Source of the DNA: Microbacterium sp. JZ31
Lineage (GTDB): Bacteria > Actinomycetota > Actinomycetes > Actinomycetales > Microbacteriaceae
NCBI RefSeq assembly: GCF_016805985.1
Contig: NZ_CP017661.1
Coordinates: 1,240,001-1,304,000 of the forward strand
Direction: 5' to 3'
Length of the DNA stretch: 64,000 nucleotides
Shown here: positions 1 to 7,517 of the stretch, in pieces
Numbering within the stretch: position 1 is the first letter of the stretch
Layout of the letters: each line of letters begins with the position of its first letter
Position numbers and translations under genes: made by a program
Notes under the pieces: model-generated
What the model was told of the DNA's origin: nothing
Databases searched by the model: none
What the model saw: the letters and a program-made list of their open reading frames with translations, nothing else

Positions 1-103
1 TATGGCACGTGAAACCCAACGGGTCAACCCCCGAGCATCATCCCCCACCTGCGCAGTTACATGGTGGCTCCAAGACCACGAGCGGCTACCGAGAGGAAGA
101 CCG

Positions 104-1048
104 ATGTCGCAGAACTATGGTGAGGTGCCCCCGTCTGGAACGACGGGATACGGATCGCCGTCGGACACAACGGGATACGGATCGGCGCAGGGCGGTGCCG
201 CATCGTCCTCGGGCAAGACCGACACAGCCAAGCAGGAGGCCGGCGAGGTCAAGGACACGGCCAAGGCCGAAGCCGGGCACGTCGCGCAGACGGCGAAGCA
301 GGAGGCGTCCAACGTGGCGCACGAGGCCAAGTCGCAGGCGAAGCAGGTGTACGCCCAGACCAAGCAGCAGCTGAGCGACCAGGCGGCCACCCAGCAGCAG
401 CGCGTCGCCGACGGGCTCCGCTCGATCGGCGAGGAGCTGCAGTCGATGGCTCGCGGGTCCGAGAACCGCGGCATGGCCACGGAGTTCGTCGAGCAGGCGT
501 CCACGCGCCTGAGCGACGCGTCCTCGTGGCTGTCGCAGCGCGACCCCGGTTCCCTCCTGAACGAGGTGAAGTCGTTCGCGCGCCGCAAGCCGGGCGTCTT
601 CATCGCCGGTGCGCTCGTCGCGGGCCTCGCGGCCGGCCGCCTGACGCGCGCGCTCACCGAGAACGCCAAGGACGAGCACGACTCCGGAACCGGCGCCGTG
701 TCGTCCACCCCCGGCGGCGAGGGCGCGCGCGGCGCGTTCGGATCGGGCACGCCGAGCCCCACGGGCATGGCCACGAGCGTCGACCAGACGGGCGCGGGAG
801 CCGCGTACGGCGCGGGTGCCGCGGGCGTGACCGCGACCGGCGCGACCGGCCTCGAGACGTCCGAGTACCCCACCGAGGGCTACCAGGACCCGGCCCTCTA
901 CCCGGCCGACCCCACCGGCACGCCGTCGGCATACCCGACGACCGGAGCGGAGTCCGAGCCCACGCCGATGTACGACGAGTCCCGCGCCGCGAACCCCGCG
1001 GCCGAGCCCGACTTCACGGAACCGGGGGAGGCGCGCGATGGTCGATGA
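104..1048 (+). CDS. LEA-like amphipathic repeat protein (unknown function)
   Basis: Hydrophilic protein of 314 residues with no recognised enzyme domain. The ATG at 104 is chosen over the in-frame ATG at position 2 because an AGAGGAAG ribosome site lies just before it and the extra N-terminus looks random. Visible features are a TTGYGS pair near residues 13-27, four consecutive 11-residue repeats of the type DTAKQEAGEVK at residues 40-83, a hydrophobic stretch at 163-180, and a Gly/Thr/Pro-rich disordered tail. The 11-mers resemble group 3 LEA proteins and are predicted to form an amphipathic helix. It overlaps the next gene by 11 nt, so a shared operon with the holin-like and DUF3618 genes is likely. 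A role in envelope or desiccation stress is inference only. Confidence 0.75.
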   Translation: MSQNYGEVPPSGTTGYGSPSDTTGYGSAQGGAASSSGKTDTAKQEAGEVKDTAKAEAGHVAQTAKQEASNVAHEAKSQAKQVYAQTKQQLSDQAATQQQRVADGLRSIGEELQSMARGSENRGMATEFVEQASTRLSDASSWLSQRDPGSLLNEVKSFARRKPGVFIAGALVAGLAAGRLTRALTENAKDEHDSGTGAVSSTPGGEGARGAFGSGTPSPTGMATSVDQTGAGAAYGAGAAGVTATGATGLETSEYPTEGYQDPALYPADPTGTPSAYPTTGAESEPTPMYDESRAANPAAEPDFTEPGEARDGR

Positions 1049-1454
1049 CCCCACGCCGTCCGAGCAGAAGGCGGCCTCGTCCTCGCTCGGCGACCTGCTC
1101 GGCGAGGTCACGCAGGATCTCTCTGTGCTGATGCGCCAGGAGATCGCGCTGGCCAAGGCGGAGCTCAAGGAGTCGGCGCAGAAGGCCGGCACGGGTGCGG
1201 GAATGATGGGCGGCGCCGGATACGCCGCGCTCATGGCCGTGTTCTTCCTGTCCGTCGCCCTGTGGTGGGCGATCGGACAGCTCGTCGGCCTCGGCTGGTC
1301 GGCCGTGATCGTCGCCCTGATCTGGGGCGTGATCGCCGCCATCCTGTTCCTCGTCGGCCGCAACAAGTTCAAGGAAGTGAAGGGAGCTCCGCGCACGGCG
1401 GAGACGCTCGGGCAGATCCCCGACGCCCTCAAGAGAAATGAGGAGAACCGATGA
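1038..1454 (+). CDS. Phage holin family (DUF1469-type) membrane protein
   Basis: Small integral membrane protein of 138 residues that resembles the actinobacterial holin-X / Phage_holin_3_6 group. The N-terminal 50 residues are a charged amphipathic helix (the part around LMRQEIALAKAELKE is typical of the family). Two hydrophobic segments follow at about residues 58-80 and 86-107, and a short basic tail ends the protein. The start ATG at 1038 follows GGGGGAG. It overlaps both neighbours and so is probably translationally coupled to them. Despite the family name, nothing around it is phage-like; such proteins are common chromosomal genes in actinobacteria, and their exact role is unknown. Confidence 0.85.
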   Translation: MVDDPTPSEQKAASSSLGDLLGEVTQDLSVLMRQEIALAKAELKESAQKAGTGAGMMGGAGYAALMAVFFLSVALWWAIGQLVGLGWSAVIVALIWGVIAAILFLVGRNKFKEVKGAPRTAETLGQIPDALKRNEENR

Positions 1455-2014
1455 CCGATTCGCCCGAGGCGATCCGCGCGGAGATCGAGCGGACTCGCCG
1501 GGAACTCAGCTACGACACGGACGCGCTCGTCGACAAGGTGACCCCGTCGAAGATCGCGCACCGTCAGACCGACAAGATCAAGGGGGCCTTCGGGTCCGTG
1601 AAGGAGCGCATCATGGGCAGTGCCGACGACGCCGGTTCCTCGCTGCACGACGCGGGCTCGTCCGTGAAGGACGCCGGGCACCGCGTGGCGGCCAAGGCGG
1701 AGGGTAACCCGCTGGCGGTGGGCCTGATGGCGTTCGCCGCGGGGCTGCTCGTGTCCTCGCTCATCCCGGCCTCGGAGAAGGAGAAGGACCTCGCCGAGGG
1801 CGTCAAGGAGCAGGCGCAGCCGCTCATGGACGAGGCGAAGAACGTCGCGCAGCAGGTCGGCCAGGACCTCAAGGAGCCGGTGCAGGACGCCGCGAACGCC
1901 GTCAAGGACACCGCGACGGACGCCGCGCAGAACGTTCGCTCGGACGCACAGGATGCCGCGGGCACGGTGAAGGACCGCACGCAGGAGGCGCGCGACAACG
2001 TCAGCGGAAGCTGA
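1451..2014 (+). CDS. DUF3618 domain protein with LEA-like tail
   Basis: Protein of 187 residues. The first 45 residues (SPEAIRAEIERTRRELSYD and following) match the DUF3618 pattern that is typically found next to holin-X genes. A single hydrophobic segment lies at about residues 86-105. The C-terminal 75 residues are a charged Ala-rich helix with three 11-residue repeats of the type DAANAVKDTAT at 146-178. This repeat style resembles that of the first gene of the trio, so the two soluble-looking repeat proteins flank one membrane protein. The ATG at 1451 follows GAGGAG. Function is unknown; membrane association is inferred from the hydrophobic segment. Confidence 0.85.
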   Translation: MTDSPEAIRAEIERTRRELSYDTDALVDKVTPSKIAHRQTDKIKGAFGSVKERIMGSADDAGSSLHDAGSSVKDAGHRVAAKAEGNPLAVGLMAFAAGLLVSSLIPASEKEKDLAEGVKEQAQPLMDEAKNVAQQVGQDLKEPVQDAANAVKDTATDAAQNVRSDAQDAAGTVKDRTQEARDNVSGS

Positions 2015-2041
2015 TCTCCGCGCACGGCACGTGCCACACGA

Positions 2042-2074
2042 CGAGGGCGGCGGTGGGGGTTCCCGCCGCCCTCG
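2042..2074 (+). terminator. Terminator hairpin after the DUF3618 operon
   Basis: A perfect 12-bp G/C stem (2042-2053 with 2063-2074) with a 9-nt loop lies 27 nt after the DUF3618 stop. There is no T tract, as is usual in high-GC actinobacteria. It could serve both this operon and the convergent small gene that ends at 2138. Confidence 0.7.
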
Positions 2075-2137
2075 CGTGCGCGCGGGCCTGACCCTGGACG
2101 CGCGTGATGCTCCCCAGCTGATCCCGCGCTACCTGGG

Positions 2138-2332
2138 TCACGCGATCGCCCACGCACTGTGGGTGATCCGGCGACGGATGACCGTGCCTCCGATCTCCGA
2201 TGCCAGCCGCGCGGCTTCCTGCCGCGACAGCGGGCCGAGGGCGTTGCCGACCGCTCCGGGACGACGCACGGCGTATTCGAACCAGGTGTACTCATCGTTG
2301 GATGGTGCACCGTCGACGTCGGCGTCGCTCAT
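2138..2332 (-). CDS. Small hypothetical protein (64 aa)
   Basis: Short acidic-to-basic protein of 64 residues starting MSDADVDGAP. The ATG at 2332 is favoured over an ATG 9 codons upstream because AAAGGAG sits 6-7 nt before it. No transmembrane segment, signal peptide or known motif is visible. It is convergent with the DUF3618 operon and downstream of the lipoprotein gene on the same strand, separated by 99 nt. Codon use looks like that of a real gene. Function not recognised. Confidence 0.6.
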   Translation of the reverse strand: MSDADVDGAPSNDEYTWFEYAVRRPGAVGNALGPLSRQEAARLASEIGGTVIRRRITHSAWAIA

Positions 2333-2431
2333 TCCCGGCTCCTTTCTCCCTCGCTGCATGGAGAGAGCGCGGACCGCGCGATCCGATACATCCTGATGGA
2401 TGCGGATTCGAATCTGTATGGAGCGCCGAGA

Positions 2432-2959
2432 TCAGGGCCAGTCGACGAGCGTGACGCCGTCTTTGGTGTCCGCCAGGATCACGTGGTCGGCCCCGAACGC
2501 GTACGTCACGCCCTCGACGCCCTCGAACGGGTCGCTCAGGTAGACGTAGCCGTCGCCTTCGGTGCGGGTCCACCCCTGGTCGACGAGGAAGGCCGTCCAC
2601 TTCTCGGTGCCGGCGGCGTCCATGGGCGCCCAGCCGTACAGCTGCACGCCGTGATCGGTGGCGACCTCCGGGCTGCCCCACGTGCACATCAGGCCCTCGG
2701 GAAGCGACGTGGTCTGCGGGTCGCCGAAGCTGAAGGGCTCCTCGATCGCCGCGAGGCCGAGGTTCTCGAACTCGGCGACGAGCGACTCCGGCAGGATCGT
2801 CTCGCAGGTCGGCTCGGCGTTCGGATCGGCCTGGCCGTCTCCCTGATCCGCTGGCACGCTCTCGACGGGGGCGGGCTGTGCATCCGGCGCGCACGACGCG
2901 AGCGCCAGCATCGCCGCGGCGGCGAGCAGAGCGGACGCCGCGCGGCGCGCGCGGATCAT
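2432..2959 (-). CDS. Putative lipoprotein
   Basis: Predicted 175-residue lipoprotein. The first 23 residues form a lipoprotein signal (basic start, Ala/Leu core, lipobox LASC with Cys23), so the mature protein should be lipid-anchored to the outside of the membrane. The mature part holds two cysteines (in PTCETIL and LMCTWG) that may form a disulphide. The spacing of these motifs recalls small actinobacterial lipoproteins of the DUF3558 type, but I cannot assign a family firmly. The ATG at 2959 overlaps the stop of the upstream hisN-like gene (ATGA), which indicates co-translation with it. Longer reading frames on this strand extend upstream only through hisN sequence in another frame. Confidence 0.75.
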   Translation of the reverse strand: MIRARRAASALLAAAAMLALASCAPDAQPAPVESVPADQGDGQADPNAEPTCETILPESLVAEFENLGLAAIEEPFSFGDPQTTSLPEGLMCTWGSPEVATDHGVQLYGWAPMDAAGTEKWTAFLVDQGWTRTEGDGYVYLSDPFEGVEGVTYAFGADHVILADTKDGVTLVDWP

Positions 2960-3783
2960 GAGACGTCCGAATCGTGCAGCGCTTGGAGGATCGCGTCGTG
3001 CAGCACGCCGTTCGTCGCGATCGCCGATCCGGCCGCGATCGTCGGCTCGCCCTCGAACGACGAGAACCGGCCGCCCGCGGCGGTCACGATGGCGGCGGCC
3101 GCGGCGAGGTCGTACTCCTTGACGTCGAATTCGCCGACCATCTCGAGACGTCCCTCGGCGAGGAGCATGTACGACCACACGTCGCCGTAGGCGCGGTCGC
3201 GCCACACGGCGCGCGTCAGGGCGACGAGCGCATCGAGGTGACCCGCGCGATCCCACTGCGCGATGCTCTGGAAGCTCACGCTCGCGTCCTCGAGCGTCGC
3301 GACGTCCGAGACCCGGATGGCGCGGGCCTCGCCGCCGTCGGCGAGCGTCCATGCGCCCAGACCCTCGGCTCCCCACCAGCGGCGGCCGAGCGCGGGAGAG
3401 CTGACCACGCCGAGGCGCATCTCGCCGTCGATCTCGAGGCCGATCATCGTTCCCCACACTGGCACGCCGCGCAGGAAGTTGGCGGTGCCGTCGATCGGAT
3501 CGATGATCCAGCGCCGCGAGGTGGGCGCGCCGGAGCCGTACTCCTCGCCGAAGATGCCGTCCTCGGGCCGGTGCTGTGCGAGCAGTGCGCGCACTGCACG
3601 CTCGGCGGCGAGATCGGCGTCGGTGACGTGGGTGCGGTCGGCCTTGCGCGACACGTCGAGGTCGGCGGCGTCGAACCGCGGCAGCGTCTGTCCGTCGGCG
3701 GCGTCGGCGAGCCGCAGCGCGAGCTGCAGATCGGCGTCGAGATCGCCGTGCGGAAGGGGAGTTGCCGACGCCGGGGGAGTCAC
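2956..3783 (-). CDS. hisN: Inositol-monophosphatase family protein, probable histidinol-phosphatase HisN
   Basis: Mg-dependent phosphatase of 275 residues. The metal and substrate site is visible as FGEE at residues 78-81 and DPIDGT at 95-100. The stretch around RGVPVWGTMIGLEIDG and PALGRRWW is characteristic of the HisN-type histidinol-phosphatases of Corynebacterium and Mycobacterium, which catalyse the penultimate step of histidine synthesis. A general inositol-1-phosphatase role cannot be excluded. The GTG at 3783 is chosen because a TATCCT -10 hexamer ends 6 nt before it, suggesting a leaderless mRNA; no ribosome site is present. It is followed by a lipoprotein gene in an ATGA overlap. 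Confidence 0.8.
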   Translation of the reverse strand: MTPPASATPLPHGDLDADLQLALRLADAADGQTLPRFDAADLDVSRKADRTHVTDADLAAERAVRALLAQHRPEDGIFGEEYGSGAPTSRRWIIDPIDGTANFLRGVPVWGTMIGLEIDGEMRLGVVSSPALGRRWWGAEGLGAWTLADGGEARAIRVSDVATLEDASVSFQSIAQWDRAGHLDALVALTRAVWRDRAYGDVWSYMLLAEGRLEMVGEFDVKEYDLAAAAAIVTAAGGRFSSFEGEPTIAAGSAIATNGVLHDAILQALHDSDVS

Positions 3784-3789
3784 GGTCTC

Positions 3790-3795
3790 AGGATA
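3790..3795 (-). promoter_or_regulatory. -10 element for leaderless hisN transcript
   Basis: TATCCT on the minus strand lies 6 nt before the GTG start of the hisN-like gene. With this spacing transcription would begin at or next to the start codon, so the mRNA would have no leader. Confidence 0.5.
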
Positions 3796-3848
3796 CCGGC
3801 GCGTTCCGCAACCCTCGGACGCCTCGCAGCGGCGGCCTGCCCCCTCTG

Positions 3849-3886
3849 CTGGTTGAGCGACCGAGCGCAGCGAGGGAGTCGAAACC
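3849..3886. repeat. REP-like imperfect palindrome of the Microbacteriaceae type
   Basis: A 38-nt intergenic palindrome running from CTGGTTGAG to GTCGAAACC, with paired ends (GGTT with AACC) and a G/C-rich core. From memory it resembles the dispersed repeats with GGTT...GAAACC ends that occur many times in Microbacteriaceae genomes. It lies between the end of the pilus operon and the hisN promoter. Only one copy is visible in this window. Confidence 0.55.
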
Positions 3887-3919
3887 GCCCGGACGGCTCT
3901 CGGTCCTCGGCGCGACGGC

Positions 3920-4612
3920 CTACTCCGGCAGCGCCCAGACGAAGCCGTCGAGCAGCGCTGTCGCCTCGACGCCGAGCACATCGCCGGCGTCTTCGTCCGA
4001 GTTCAGCGAAACGCGCGTGACGAGCGTGTACCGGTCGCCGTTCTGCAGGCGATCGGTGAAGTCGAGCACGCCGGGGCCCGGGCCGGTGACCCCGACCTGG
4101 ACGGGGATCGCGAGCAGCACGCCCGAGGCCGGTGCGGACTGCGGCGCGGCGTCCGCCCGTGCGGTCGTCTCCGCGGGCGCGGGCGTCGCGGTGTCCGTCG
4201 CGGGCGCGCTGGATCCGGACGCCTCCGCCGGGTCCTCCGTCGGGGCGGCGGGCGCATCCGCGGGAGCGCCGTTCGGCACCGCGTCGCCGAAGGTCACCCG
4301 GTCGATAGCGACGCCGGTGGCCCGGGCGAGCGCGTAGACCTCGTCGAGATAGGCGTCGTAGGCGCCCTCGGCCGGGATGGCCCGGCGGAGGTCGGCGAGT
4401 TCCGCCTCGTGCACGTCGAGCTCGTCGCGCGTGCGCGCGAGATCGGCGAGCCGCAGCTCGAGCGTGGCGTTCTGAGCGTCGATCGTCATCTGCTCCGCGC
4501 GCGCCGCGACCGCGGCGTCGAGCTGCGGCTTCACGCCGGCGAAGAAGCCGACGAGCATGAGCGCGATGCACACGAGCGTCGTCACGAGGTAGGTCAGGCG
4601 TACGCGGTTCAC
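3920..4612 (-). CDS. pilO: Type IV pilus assembly protein PilO-like
   Basis: Bitopic inner-membrane protein of 230 residues that should pair with PilN as part of the pilus alignment complex. There is one transmembrane helix at about residues 7-25, a coiled-coil stretch at about 30-80, a low-complexity Ala/Pro/Thr linker at about 115-160, and a small C-terminal domain that ends in a beta-rich fold (residues 165-230). This order matches PilO. The GTG at 4612 overlaps the pilN stop (GTGA). It is the last gene of the pilus operon. Sequence similarity is low, so the call leans on position and architecture. Confidence 0.7.
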   Translation of the reverse strand: MNRVRLTYLVTTLVCIALMLVGFFAGVKPQLDAAVAARAEQMTIDAQNATLELRLADLARTRDELDVHEAELADLRRAIPAEGAYDAYLDEVYALARATGVAIDRVTFGDAVPNGAPADAPAAPTEDPAEASGSSAPATDTATPAPAETTARADAAPQSAPASGVLLAIPVQVGVTGPGPGVLDFTDRLQNGDRYTLVTRVSLNSDEDAGDVLGVEATALLDGFVWALPE

Positions 4613-5676
4613 GGCGCGTCCTCCTCGGTCTGGGGCAGGTCTTCATCCAGCGCGGCCGGCGCGTTGCGCAGGCGCTCGGCGCTGATGTCGAACGTCATCT
4701 CGACCTCGTAGCCCTCGCCGTCCTCGATCTTCGTGGTGGCGCGCGGCGCGACGAACACCACGCCGCCCATCTGCTCGATGGCGCGGCTCCACGCCGCAAC
4801 GTCCGGCACGCGCGCGGACAGCGCCGTGAAGCGCACGGTCGCGACGCGTTCGCCCTGCAGGGCGTCGGTGGGGGCGGCGAGCGGAGTGCCGGGGCTCGGC
4901 ATCTCGATCGTGAGCGTCGTCAGGCGCGACTGAGGCGGGATCGTCGCGCTGAGCTCACTGAGGAAGGGGATCCAGGCGATGTCGCTCGCGCTCGCCTCCT
5001 CGAGCGCCTGCTCGGCGGCGCGGATGTCGCCCTGCACCCGATTGACCTCGACGAACTCGGACTGCTGCGCGAGCAGATCGTCCGTGCGGTGCTGGGCGAT
5101 GTCGCGTGCCAGGGCGTGCACCTGGGCCCAGCCCGTCGCAGCACCGACGCCCACGAGCACGAGCACTGCTGCGAGCAGCACCAGCAGCAGGGACCTGTTG
5201 CGAGCCTGCCGCCATTCGCGGGCCGATCTCAGCTCGGGCGGCAGCAGGTCGACCCTCGGTACGCCGCCGATCGGCAGCTGGTCCGCCCGGGCCTTGGGTA
5301 TGGGAGCCGGCTTCTCGTCCTTCGGCGGCTCGGCGCCGCGCGGCGCCTTCTCGGGCTTCAAGGCCTTCGGCTGCTTTCGTTCTTTCGGCTGCTTTACCGG
5401 CTTCGCAGGCTTGCGCGGCGCGGAAGCGGCCGGCGGGGGCGTGAGCACGTCCGATGCGTACGCTGCCGCGGGGCGAAGCGCGTCGAGCGTGGCCGGCCCG
5501 TCGAGCGGCGCGGGCTGCGTCACGGCGTCCCACGCCGGCGGGGTGGGCCCGGGCGGGGGATCCCCGTGCTCCGGGATCGGCCCGGTGCCGGGACGCGCGC
5601 GGCGCGTCCGGCGGTTCTCGACCGGCTGCCCTTCCGTGTCTCCCGTGTCGATGGGGACCGAGTCGTCGGGAGTCAT
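4609..5676 (-). CDS. pilN: Type IV pilus assembly protein PilN-like, with long cytoplasmic extension
   Basis: 355-residue bitopic membrane protein. Residues 1-135 are a Pro/Lys-rich, probably disordered cytoplasmic region. The sequence RVDLLPPELR at 141-150 matches the PilN motif that binds PilM. The transmembrane helix is at about 162-184, followed by a coiled coil and an alpha/beta domain. Canonical PilN is about 180-200 residues and starts at the DLLP motif, so the N-terminal extension is unusual. The start ATG at 5676 overlaps the pilM stop (ATGA). A longer reading frame reaching 7881 is only out-of-frame read-through of pilM and pilD. Confidence 0.75.
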   Translation of the reverse strand: MTPDDSVPIDTGDTEGQPVENRRTRRARPGTGPIPEHGDPPPGPTPPAWDAVTQPAPLDGPATLDALRPAAAYASDVLTPPPAASAPRKPAKPVKQPKERKQPKALKPEKAPRGAEPPKDEKPAPIPKARADQLPIGGVPRVDLLPPELRSAREWRQARNRSLLLVLLAAVLVLVGVGAATGWAQVHALARDIAQHRTDDLLAQQSEFVEVNRVQGDIRAAEQALEEASASDIAWIPFLSELSATIPPQSRLTTLTIEMPSPGTPLAAPTDALQGERVATVRFTALSARVPDVAAWSRAIEQMGGVVFVAPRATTKIEDGEGYEVEMTFDISAERLRNAPAALDEDLPQTEEDAP

Positions 5677-6677
5677 GACGCTACTCCCAGGGCGAGGCCG
5701 ATCGCGACGCCGGGCGCGCCCTCGGTGAGCGCTCGCGGGTCGACCTTCTTGCCGATCCGGAGGCCGTGCAGCGGGTTCGCGAGCGTCACCATCCGGCGGA
5801 TGCGCGCCTGCAGCTGGTCGTGCAGCGTCGGAATGCCCGCCGCGCTGCCCGTCAGCAGGATGTGCTGCAATGCGCCGTCCGCATGCGTGTTCGCGTAGTA
5901 GTCGAGCGTGTTCGCGATCGCGTTCACGAGCGGAGCGGCCGCATCGAGCAGCGCCTCGCGATCGGGATGCTCGCTGCGCATCATGCGCGCCGCTGTCTCC
6001 TCGTCCGTGGCGAGGACGGCCGCGAGCTGGCGGACGACCTCGTCGCCTCCGCTCGGGATGATGCGCAGGAACTGCGGCACGCCGTGCACCCCGATCAGCA
6101 CGTTCGTGCTGGACGCGCCGATCTCGACGAGGCCGACGGTTCCCTGCGCGATGCCGCCGCGCAAGTGCGTGCGGGCGAGCGCGAACGGCACGAGGTCGAC
6201 GGACTCGGGGCGCAGCTTCGCGCGCCGCACCGTGCGGACGTTGTCGTCGACCGCGTCGCGTGCCGCCGCCACGAGCAGCCCGCGCACGCGACCCGGCTGG
6301 TCCGCCGGTCTTTCGATGGGGTAGAAGTCCATGAGGGCCTCGTCCGTGGGGAACGGCAGCAGCTCCTCGGCGTACATCGGCAGGGAGGCACGCACCTGTT
6401 CGCGACGCCCGTCCTCGACGATCAGCGGACGCGCGATCACGCGATGCGAGCCGATGCCGAGCGCGACCGCGCGCGTCGAGAACTTCGCCGCCTGCCACAG
6501 GCGCTGCAGCGCGTCGGCGACGGTGTTCGGCTCCATCACCTCGCCGTTGCTGATGGCGCCCGCCGGCAGACGCACTTCGCCGTAGCGCTCGATGCGCGGT
6601 TCGGGCGTGCCGATGCCCGACACCTCGGCGGCGCGCACGGAGTCGCTGTCGAAGTCGAGTCCGATCATCCTGGCCAT
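5673..6677 (-). CDS. pilM: Type IV pilus assembly protein PilM (actin-like)
   Basis: Cytoplasmic actin-fold ATPase of 334 residues that binds the N-terminal tail of PilN and links the motor to the alignment complex. It begins MARMIGLDFDSDSVRAAEV, the nucleotide-binding start typical of PilM/FtsA-like proteins. Phosphate-loop-like segments follow in VGLVEIGASSTNVLIG and in LTGSAAGIPTL. Length and layout fit the family. A strong AGGAAGGA ribosome site precedes the ATG. It sits between pilD and pilN in the minus-strand operon. Confidence 0.8.
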   Translation of the reverse strand: MARMIGLDFDSDSVRAAEVSGIGTPEPRIERYGEVRLPAGAISNGEVMEPNTVADALQRLWQAAKFSTRAVALGIGSHRVIARPLIVEDGRREQVRASLPMYAEELLPFPTDEALMDFYPIERPADQPGRVRGLLVAAARDAVDDNVRTVRRAKLRPESVDLVPFALARTHLRGGIAQGTVGLVEIGASSTNVLIGVHGVPQFLRIIPSGGDEVVRQLAAVLATDEETAARMMRSEHPDREALLDAAAPLVNAIANTLDYYANTHADGALQHILLTGSAAGIPTLHDQLQARIRRMVTLANPLHGLRIGKKVDPRALTEGAPGVAIGLALGVAS

Positions 6678-6689
6678 GAGCGTCCTTCC

Positions 6690-7517
6690 TCAGCCCAGCC
6701 CGAAAAGCGCCAGGTAGGCGCTCGCAAGCCCGTTGCCGCACAGGATCCCGATCCATGCGCCGGCGATCATCCACGGTCCGAAGGGGATACCGCCGCGCCG
6801 CTCGATCCGACGCGTCAGGATCAGGACGAGCCCGATGACGGCGCCGAGAGCGAACGCGGCGATGAAGCCGACGGCGAGGGCTCCCCAGCCGGTCCAGCCG
6901 AGGAAGAGGCCGAGCGGCAGGGCCAACTTGACGTCCCCCAAGCCCATGCCGCCCGGCTTCACGAAGACGATCGCGAGGTAGACCGCGCAGAGCGCGATCG
7001 CCCCGGCCCCCGCGCGCAGCGCCGCTGCGCCGTCGCCTTCGATGAGCGCCGCCAGGCCGAGCAGGAGCGCGCCCGTCACCAGGAGTGGGTAGACGAGTGC
7101 GTTCGGTAGGCGGTGCGTGTCCAGATCGATCGCCGCGAGGGCGACGCCGAACCCCGCGAGGGCGAGGAATGCGACCAGCTCGAGGCTGGCCGCCCACGCC
7201 GCGGATGCGCTCGGGGCGGTGACGAGGGCGGGTCCCATCGTCACGGCGACGAGCACGAACAGTGCTCCGGTGATCGCCTCGACGATCGGGTACCGGGGCG
7301 AGATGCGTGCGCCGCAGTCGCGGCACTTCCCGCGCAGCAGCAGCCACGACAGCACGGGCACGTTGTCGTGCGGTCGGATGGCGTGCCCGCACTTCGGGCA
7401 GGCGCTCGCGGGCGCGACGACCGACTCCCCGCGCGGCACGCGCCACGCGACGACGTTGAGGAACGATCCGATCGCGAGTCCGAGCGCGCCGGATCCCGTG
7501 GCGACGAGGGGGATCAT
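6690..7517 (-). CDS. pilD: Prepilin peptidase / N-methyltransferase PilD
   Basis: Polytopic aspartic protease of 275 residues that cleaves and N-methylates prepilins at the membrane. Two CxxC pairs at Cys40/Cys43 and Cys65/Cys68 form the zinc-binding N-methyltransferase domain. The catalytic aspartates are in AAIDLDTH (about 131) and in the GLGD motif at 192-195. At least six hydrophobic segments are visible. The ATG at 7517 overlaps the stop of the pilX-like gene (ATGA). The substrates are the four class III signal-like proteins encoded just upstream in the operon. Confidence 0.9.
   Translation of the reverse strand: MIPLVATGSGALGLAIGSFLNVVAWRVPRGESVVAPASACPKCGHAIRPHDNVPVLSWLLLRGKCRDCGARISPRYPIVEAITGALFVLVAVTMGPALVTAPSASAAWAASLELVAFLALAGFGVALAAIDLDTHRLPNALVYPLLVTGALLLGLAALIEGDGAAALRAGAGAIALCAVYLAIVFVKPGGMGLGDVKLALPLGLFLGWTGWGALAVGFIAAFALGAVIGLVLILTRRIERRGGIPFGPWMIAGAWIGILCGNGLASAYLALFGLG

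Noticed and set aside
2-103. In-frame N-terminal extension of the first gene to an ATG at position 2
   Set aside because: The extension has no domain character, and the ATG at 104 has a clear AGAGGAAG ribosome site.
1038-1454. Prophage remnant suggested by a holin-family protein
   Set aside because: No other phage gene, integrase or attachment site is nearby; this holin family is common in actinobacterial chromosomes.
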